DNA from: an uncultured Alistipes sp.
GTDB taxonomy: Bacteria > Bacteroidota > Bacteroidia > Bacteroidales > Rikenellaceae
Length of the DNA: 19,153 nt
NCBI GenBank assembly: GCA_904502005.1
Contig: CAJGDC010000040.1
Coordinates: forward strand, 1-19,153
Direction: 5' to 3'
This document shows, piece after piece, positions 14,722 to 19,153 of this stretch; within the stretch, counting starts at the first letter, position 1, and every line of letters starts with the position of its first letter. Below the pieces are notes generated by a model. It was not told where the DNA came from, ran no database searches, and saw only the letters and a list, made by a program, of their open reading frames with translations. The position numbers and the translations under genes are program-made.

Positions 14722-14751
14722 TAAAGGGTGGCTCACACGAGTCACCCTTTA
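14722..14751. terminator. Bidirectional terminator between convergent genes
   Basis: TAAAGGGTG/CACCCTTTA (14722-14730 with 14743-14751), with an inner CTC/GAG pair, lies between the barrel gene stop (14714) and the apt stop (14784). It is able to serve both strands. Confidence 0.8.
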
Positions 14752-14783
14752 GTTATTTTGAGAAGTTGTATAAAGTTTCTACA

Positions 14784-15344
14784 CTATATATTCATCAGTA
14801 CAGTCACTGGCGCAATCTTCTCCAGACGCTCGCGGCCGCCAATCTCTGGAATACCCACAAGGAAGACAAACTCCTTGATGCGCACCTTATACGGCTTACC
14901 CTCCTTATAGATAGTCAGCTGCTCAAGTGAGCGAGCAACACCCTCAGCAGTACCGCCAGTTGCGAGCACATCATCAAGCACTGTAATCTCAAAAGCGTCG
15001 CCCGTAGGCACACCTGCTGCGATGTCACTCAGACGATAGAAGAGGCGGTCAAAGCCATACTCCTTCTCAATCTTCACCTCAACAAGGTCGCCCTCATTAA
15101 ACGGCAACTTGCCCGACTTACGCATCGGGATGATATTCTCCACAACACCATCCTCAGTAAGCAGTGGAGCCGCAAAGAGGAAGGCGCGAGCCTCAGGAGC
15201 CGCTACATTTGGTGCTGTTGTAGCCTTATTAAGGGCAGCGATAACCTCGCCAAAAGCCTTGCGCGACTGCAAGAATGGGATTATGTCAATAAAATTGATA
15301 CCCTCCTTAGGGAAGTTCTTGTAAAATTTTAGAGTCTCTAACAT
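14784..15344 (-). CDS. apt: Adenine phosphoribosyltransferase-like protein
   Basis: A 186-residue type I phosphoribosyltransferase. APT converts adenine plus PRPP to AMP in purine salvage. The N-terminal FYKNFPKEGINFIDIIPFL matches the APT FPxxGIxFxDITPLL pattern. EARAFLFAAPLL stands for the usual EARGFLFG, MRKSGKLPF matches the flexible loop RKPGKLP, and VLDDVLATGGTAEG is the PRPP-binding motif. The start at 15344 is chosen because a -7 promoter element lies at 15366-15373. The frame could open at 15395, but the added residues do not resemble the family. It is the last gene of the pyrD-cinA-hydrolase-apt block. The changes near EARA leave some doubt about the exact base used. Confidence 0.8.
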   Translation of the reverse strand: MLETLKFYKNFPKEGINFIDIIPFLQSRKAFGEVIAALNKATTAPNVAAPEARAFLFAAPLLTEDGVVENIIPMRKSGKLPFNEGDLVEVKIEKEYGFDRLFYRLSDIAAGVPTGDAFEITVLDDVLATGGTAEGVARSLEQLTIYKEGKPYKVRIKEFVFLVGIPEIGGRERLEKIAPVTVLMNI

Positions 15345-15365
15345 AATTTCAGTGATTAACAGCCA

Positions 15366-15373
15366 CAAAGATA
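15366..15373 (-). promoter_or_regulatory. -7 promoter element of apt
   Basis: TATCTTTG on the minus strand, 21 bases before the ATG at 15344 and just after the upstream stop codon. GTTG (15396-15393) at a 19-bp spacing could be a weak -33. It suggests apt can also be transcribed alone. Confidence 0.6.
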
Positions 15374-15378
15374 GTAAT

Positions 15379-16452
15379 TTAGTGTAAAACATCAACTATC
15401 TTCTGACGATGTTTTTCAAAAATACGGTCAATTTTGGTATTAAATTTAGCAATATCCTGTGGCATACTCTTCGGAGTCTTGATATGATTCTCTATCTTTA
15501 CCACCTTCGCCGCCACGGCCTTATTCAAAAAGATTGCCTTACCCTGCTTATAGTATGCTTTTGAGACGTACAAACGTCCTAAGTCGTACATCGCCCTACC
15601 ACCAACACACTTTGGAAACTCTCTCTTGGCAGCCACCCACACAGGCACGGAGATTCCCGCCACAGGGTGACCCACAATAGCCTCTATGCGAGGATTGTCA
15701 GAGCAGACAATAACTACACTCGCCACGCTCGACGGTCTTGGAACGATATAGTTTGCCTCTCGGAATGGTTTGTCACTCGCCAAAACATCTCCTACATCCG
15801 CACTAAAGAAACTACGCGAATAGTCGAAAAAATCGGACGGGGCAAAACTCCTCTTGCCCTCCATTTGCGCCCGAACTGTGTCATAGCGGCGAACTGAGGT
15901 GCCACGCTTATCATCACGACCCGCAAAGGAGAAGTTTGTTCTAACATCGTATGTATCAAGGTCATATCGGGTATAGCCATCCGACCAAATCTCAAAATAT
16001 GCCGCTGCACCAGTAGCATCACCAACACCTATATTAGTCTGAAAGTCTGCTGAACGAACATTGCGCTTAAGCATCTGCTCAAACTCATCTACCGTAGCGC
16101 ACTCTCTAAGTGCACGACAGCTTAGGCTATACTTTCCGCTATATCTCCTACCCTGCTTAGTTGGCTTACGACTTAAATTTCTCGTTGCAGTATTTATACA
16201 ACCAAAACCCACCTCATTAACCCCTGCAAGAACAGATTCGCCAACCCTCACATATGAGTTTACAAGAGCGGTATAGGCATACTTACCGTCGTCAAAATGT
16301 GCTATGCGACAGTCATTTATATCTGTCTGGTCACGGTGTTTCCAGAGCATCACCGCCCCCTCCTTGGATAGTTTGCGTGCCACAATGGCCGATGAACATG
16401 CATCAGCAGCAAGCCACAGAATGGCGAAAAGTATCGTAAGGACTACCCTCAT
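15379..16452 (-). CDS. Secreted Ntn-hydrolase-like protein (C45/linear amide hydrolase type)
   Basis: A 357-residue protein with a signal peptide (MRVVLTILFAILWLAADA), followed directly by Cys19 in ACSSAIVARKLSKEGAV. Then come LWKHRDQTD (the usual GRNxD position) and AGVNEVGFGCINTATRN. This order, N-terminal Cys, charged Arg-Asp segment and GxNExGx, fits N-terminal-nucleophile amidases of the acyltransferase/penicillin-V-acylase/C45 group, which cleave linear amide bonds. A-D-A before Cys19 fits signal peptidase I cleavage that would expose Cys19 as nucleophile. It is a poor lipobox because of the Asp. The ATG overlaps the cinA stop codon as ATGA, so translation is coupled. The substrate is unknown; family assignment is by pattern. 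Confidence 0.7.
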   Translation of the reverse strand: MRVVLTILFAILWLAADACSSAIVARKLSKEGAVMLWKHRDQTDINDCRIAHFDDGKYAYTALVNSYVRVGESVLAGVNEVGFGCINTATRNLSRKPTKQGRRYSGKYSLSCRALRECATVDEFEQMLKRNVRSADFQTNIGVGDATGAAAYFEIWSDGYTRYDLDTYDVRTNFSFAGRDDKRGTSVRRYDTVRAQMEGKRSFAPSDFFDYSRSFFSADVGDVLASDKPFREANYIVPRPSSVASVVIVCSDNPRIEAIVGHPVAGISVPVWVAAKREFPKCVGGRAMYDLGRLYVSKAYYKQGKAIFLNKAVAAKVVKIENHIKTPKSMPQDIAKFNTKIDRIFEKHRQKIVDVLH

Positions 16453-17681
16453 AGATTGTCATATAATAACTTTATGGCGTGCGCCACCGCTCTATCGATA
16501 ATCTGCTGGCGGTCAGTGCCGCAGTTCTTCATTACCGCAAAGCTACCCTTAGGAGTTGCCACGCCAAACCACACTGTGCCTACAGGTTTTTCTGCACTAC
16601 CACCCGTAGGGCCCGCAATGCCGGTAGTTGAGATTGCATAGTCACTTCCGCCGGCACGCTTTGCACCCTCAGCCATCTGAATAGCAACCGTTTCGCTAAC
16701 AGCTCCATAGCGAATTATATCCTCCATATCTACACCCAGAATATCGCGTTTAGCCTCATTAGAGTAGCTAACAACGCCCGCATGGAAGTATGCCGAAGCA
16801 CCGGCCATAGCGGTAAATTTGGAGGCGACAGCTCCGCCAGTGCAACTCTCAGCAACAGAGAGTGTCTTTCCATTCTCTATCATCCAGCGATGTACCAACT
16901 CCTCTACCGTAGCATTTTCAAAGCCCACGATAGCCTCAGGAATAATCTCTCGCAGCTTATCAAACTCGCTATCAATCAACTCCTTAGCACTCTGCTCCTC
17001 TACCTCATAGGCAGACAATCGCAACCTAACAATATTCGGAGCTGGAAGATATGCGAGGTGTAAAACTTGAGGTAGATTATCCTCCCATTGGGCAATTCTC
17101 TCGGCAAGTAGCGACTCCGGAATACCACTGGTAATCATCGTGCGATGAACTATTGCCTTGAGTTCAAATCGCTCTTGAAGCATCGGCACAACGCTATCAT
17201 CTATAAGGTGACGCATCTCAAACGGAACACCTGGCAGCGAAATGACAACCTTGCCGTCACGCTCAAACCACATTCCTGGCGCTGTTCCGTGGCCATTATG
17301 CAATACCGTACAGCACTGAGGAACCATAGCCTGCCCACGATTTAGCTCTGTAAAGGCGATACCTCGACGAGAGAGTAGTTGTTCAACAAAACTTCCCACC
17401 TGCTCGTTATAGATAAGCTCAGAGTTAAAGTAGCGAGCAAGGGTATGCTTTGTAATATCATCCTTAGTAGGGCCCAGGCCACCGGTGATAATTACGACAT
17501 CGCTCTGTGCAAGTGCGCGGTCAAGTGTAGCAACAATCTGCTCGCCGCTGTCGCCTATAGATGTTCGCTCGGCAACCACAACGCCTATACGATTAAGAGC
17601 CTGAGATATATAGCGTGAGTTGGTGTCAAGAATCTGACCAATCAGAATCTCGTCACCAATAGTTACAATTGTCGATTTCAT
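16449..17681 (-). CDS. cinA: CinA-family nicotinamide-nucleotide amidohydrolase
   Basis: A 410-residue two-domain protein. The N-terminal MoCF/COG1058 domain (1-170) starts TIVTIGDEILIGQILDTN and holds GGLGPTKDD (67-75) and ISLPGVPFEM. The C-terminal CinA amidase domain (about 260-408) has AESCTGGAVASKF (278-289 region), the AGVVSYSNEAK segment and GIAGPTGGS (354-362). The C domain deamidates nicotinamide mononucleotide to nicotinate mononucleotide in pyridine-nucleotide recycling; the N domain acts as an ADP-ribose pyrophosphatase in some homologues. Length is typical of full CinA. It lies 4 bases after pyrD and overlaps the next gene by 4 bases. Confidence 0.95.
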   Translation of the reverse strand: MKSTIVTIGDEILIGQILDTNSRYISQALNRIGVVVAERTSIGDSGEQIVATLDRALAQSDVVIITGGLGPTKDDITKHTLARYFNSELIYNEQVGSFVEQLLSRRGIAFTELNRGQAMVPQCCTVLHNGHGTAPGMWFERDGKVVISLPGVPFEMRHLIDDSVVPMLQERFELKAIVHRTMITSGIPESLLAERIAQWEDNLPQVLHLAYLPAPNIVRLRLSAYEVEEQSAKELIDSEFDKLREIIPEAIVGFENATVEELVHRWMIENGKTLSVAESCTGGAVASKFTAMAGASAYFHAGVVSYSNEAKRDILGVDMEDIIRYGAVSETVAIQMAEGAKRAGGSDYAISTTGIAGPTGGSAEKPVGTVWFGVATPKGSFAVMKNCGTDRQQIIDRAVAHAIKLLYDNL

Positions 17682-17685
17682 TTCT

Positions 17686-18714
17686 TTAGGAAGTTCTTAG
17701 ATGTTTACAAATTTCGCCCACAAAGTTTGGACCGTTATATACATAGCCGGTATATATCTGCACAAGTGTCGCTCCGGCATCCAACATCGCCTTTGCATCC
17801 TCTGGCGTCATTATTCCACCAACACCAATAATAGGATATGTTCCATTAGAGCGCTCATATATTCGGCGAACAACCTCCACCGAGCGTTTTGTCAGCGGAC
17901 TACCACTCACCGCACCAGCACCATAGCGTTTCATCGTTTGCGAATCGGTCTTCAGGCCCGTATGGCGAATAGTGCCATTGGTCGCCACAATGCCATCAAG
18001 AGGCGTGTCAACCATGATATCTGTCATCATATCGATATCTTCGTCGCTAAGGTCAGGCGAGATCTTGAGCAGTATCGGGCGATACTGGTTTTGCCCACGA
18101 CGAAAGTCAAAGAGTGGCTCAAGGATGGAGATTATACTCTCACGAGTGCGAGGCACATACTGCTTGAAAGAGGTATTATAACTCACATTGACCGAAAAGT
18201 AGTCCACATACTGGTAGAGATTACGGAAAACTCTCAGATAGTCATGCGGAGCATCTTCAGGAGCAGTAGCCGAGTTTTTACCGATATTGCAGCCAATAAC
18301 AACCTCTCCATTATTCTCTCGCAACGATGCCACCACGCTCTCTAAACCCTTACAGCTAAGACCTATACGGTTCATTATTGCACGGTCATCGTCCAGGCGA
18401 AACACACGAGGTTTGGGATTTCCCTGCTGAGGCTCCGGAGTTACAGTGCCAATCTCTACAAAGCCGAAGCCCATAGCGCCCAGCTCCTTAAAAATCTCAC
18501 CATTGCGGTCAAAACCTGCCGCCATACCTATAGGATTGCGAAAATGTATACCAAACACATCGCGCTCCAAGGAGCTATCCTCTACAGCGTATAACTTACG
18601 CATAAACCACCTAGCCCCCGGAATTTTTCCTAGCAGACGAAGCAGAAATACAACCCAATTATGCGCCCTCTCTACACCTATAAGTGGCGATAAAAAACTT
18701 AGTAAGCCAAACAT
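17686..18714 (-). CDS. pyrD: Dihydroorotate dehydrogenase, class 2-like (quinone)
   Basis: A 342-residue flavoenzyme for the fourth step of pyrimidine synthesis, dihydroorotate to orotate, membrane-associated and quinone-linked in class 2. The N-terminal ERAHNWVVFLLRLLG helices are the class 2 membrane-binding part. AAGFDRNG (65-72), GFGFVEIGTVTPEPQQGNPKPR, LLKISPDLS (Lys217), and the phosphate-site GVGGI (297-301) with YTG are present. Unlike typical class 2 enzymes, the NRMGFNN segment reads NRIGLSC (115-121), the active-site loop NxSSPNT reads NVSYNT (176-181), and ATNTT reads ATNGT. The catalytic-base serine position therefore appears replaced or deleted. It is the first gene of the operon; the start gives the typical N-terminus. 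Confidence 0.9.
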   Translation of the reverse strand: MFGLLSFLSPLIGVERAHNWVVFLLRLLGKIPGARWFMRKLYAVEDSSLERDVFGIHFRNPIGMAAGFDRNGEIFKELGAMGFGFVEIGTVTPEPQQGNPKPRVFRLDDDRAIMNRIGLSCKGLESVVASLRENNGEVVIGCNIGKNSATAPEDAPHDYLRVFRNLYQYVDYFSVNVSYNTSFKQYVPRTRESIISILEPLFDFRRGQNQYRPILLKISPDLSDEDIDMMTDIMVDTPLDGIVATNGTIRHTGLKTDSQTMKRYGAGAVSGSPLTKRSVEVVRRIYERSNGTYPIIGVGGIMTPEDAKAMLDAGATLVQIYTGYVYNGPNFVGEICKHLRTS

Positions 18715-18718
18715 GAAG

Positions 18719-18726
18719 CAAAGGTA
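18719..18726 (-). promoter_or_regulatory. -7 promoter element directly before pyrD
   Basis: TACCTTTG on the minus strand ends 4 bases before the pyrD ATG, which would give an almost leaderless transcript. No good -33 is seen at 19-21 bp. Confidence 0.5.
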
Positions 18727-18827
18727 GTAAATATTTGATTAATATATCACAGGCGTACAACAAATTCATGGTAATTTCCACATGATTTCCAAAGCATCCA
18801 GTATTCAGTTAAATTATTTAACACGCA

Positions 18828-18859
18828 TTTGGATATGATTGGAATGATTGGTATCTTTG
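18828..18859 (+). promoter_or_regulatory. Upstream promoter in the pyrD-acetyltransferase gap
   Basis: TTTG (18828-18831), 20 bp, TATCTTTG (18852-18859), a near-perfect Bacteroidota promoter pointing right. It lies 117 bases before the acetyltransferase ATG, so it would give a long leader. Confidence 0.7.
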
Positions 18860-18863
18860 TGGG

Positions 18864-18897
18864 ATGCTGGGTGAGAGTTAGTGTACACCTTGAGCAT
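18864..18897 (+). other. Leader hairpin after the upstream promoter
   Basis: ATGCT-g-GGTG (18864-18873) pairs with CACC-ttg-AGCAT (18886-18897), immediately after the predicted start of transcription, and is followed by an A/T-rich stretch. A five-codon frame, ATG CTG GGT GAG AGT TAG, starts in the left arm. It could be an attenuator-like leader or a chance hairpin. Confidence 0.4.
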
Positions 18898-18919
18898 ATT
18901 AATTAAAAATACTGATATA

Positions 18920-18950
18920 TTGATTTTTACAATCGGATTATATATCTTTA
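18920..18950 (+). promoter_or_regulatory. Second candidate promoter of the acetyltransferase gene
   Basis: TTGA (18920-18923), 19 bp, TATCTTTA (18943-18950), both one mismatch from consensus. It lies 26 bases before the ATG at 18977. Confidence 0.5.
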
Positions 18951-18976
18951 CATCCATAAATCGGAATTTAATAGAT

Positions 18977-19153
18977 ATGGAATTACAAACCCAAAGATTG
19001 TTGCTCAGACCTTGGCAAGAGGATGATGCTGACGAACTATACAAGTATGCCAAAGACCTACAAGTGGGGCCAACTGCAGGATGGCCAGTACATACAAGCG
19101 TTGAGAATAGCAGAGAAATAATCCGCACAGTTCTCTCCGCAGTAGAGACTTAC
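18977..19153 (+). CDS. GNAT-family acetyltransferase, N-terminal 59 codons (cut by window end)
   Basis: The frame from ATG 18977 is open to the window end. Its start ELQTQRLLLRPWQEDDADEL is the standard N-terminus of RimJ/RimL-type GNAT N-acetyltransferases (TxRLxLRPxxxxDA). These use acetyl-CoA to acetylate an amino group of a protein, antibiotic or small molecule. The acetyl-CoA-binding motif A lies beyond the window, so substrate and completeness cannot be judged. It is divergent from pyrD, with two candidate promoters in the 262-base gap. Confidence 0.85.
   Translation, partial: MELQTQRLLLRPWQEDDADELYKYAKDLQVGPTAGWPVHTSVENSREIIRTVLSAVETY

Noticed and set aside
15345..15395. Upstream start for apt adding 17 residues
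   Set aside because: The extension overlaps the stop of the upstream gene and the apt promoter element; the family N-terminus begins at MLETLKFY.

Overview
The window reads as chromosomal DNA from a member of the Bacteroidota, most likely order Bacteroidales. The support is direct: Bacteroidota-type promoters (TTTG, a spacer of about 19-21 bp, then TAnnTTTG) sit ahead of several transcription units. gldE is next to a phosphopantetheinyl transferase, and the cell-division genes run murG-murC-ftsQ-ftsA-ftsZ. Base composition is moderate, and the pnp gene has codon use typical of a highly expressed gene. A Rikenellaceae/Alistipes-like source is plausible but is only a guess. Most of the window is core housekeeping sequence; the less ordinary material is in the intergenic DNA.

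Left part (1-11265). The 3' end of pnp runs rightward into a strong bidirectional terminator, followed by a 120-bp element with 24-bp inverted ends and internal hairpins. A long leftward block then holds murG, murC, ftsQ, ftsA, ftsZ, gldE, a 4'-phosphopantetheinyl transferase and a MATE exporter, mostly with very short gaps or overlaps. The first five genes make lipid II and build the divisome: MurC adds L-Ala to UDP-MurNAc, MurG makes lipid II, FtsQ scaffolds the divisome, and FtsA anchors FtsZ. ftsW, the usual neighbour of murG, is not here; a small outer-membrane protein gene with its own terminator sits in that place.

Middle (11337-14770). Two interleaved divergent promoters serve the leftward outer-membrane barrel gene and a rightward tRNA-Leu(UAG). 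About 380 bp without a gene follows the tRNA. It contains the tRNA terminator, a second copy of 28 bp of that terminator, and between them a roughly 200-bp nested imperfect palindrome whose outer arms repeat the T-arm sequence of the tRNA. Next come a COG2509-type FAD-dependent dehydrogenase and a second small outer-membrane barrel gene, whose promoter spacer contains a run of eight G.

Right part (14784-19153). A leftward operon, pyrD-cinA-(Ntn hydrolase-like)-apt, combines pyrimidine synthesis, pyridine-nucleotide repair, a secreted putative N-terminal-nucleophile amidase and purine salvage. Divergent from it is the start of a GNAT acetyltransferase gene, cut by the window end, with two candidate promoters and a leader hairpin. 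I see no CRISPR array, transposase, integrase or toxin-antitoxin pair. The best candidate for something undescribed is the structured palindrome behind tRNA-Leu; the inverted-repeat element after pnp is second.
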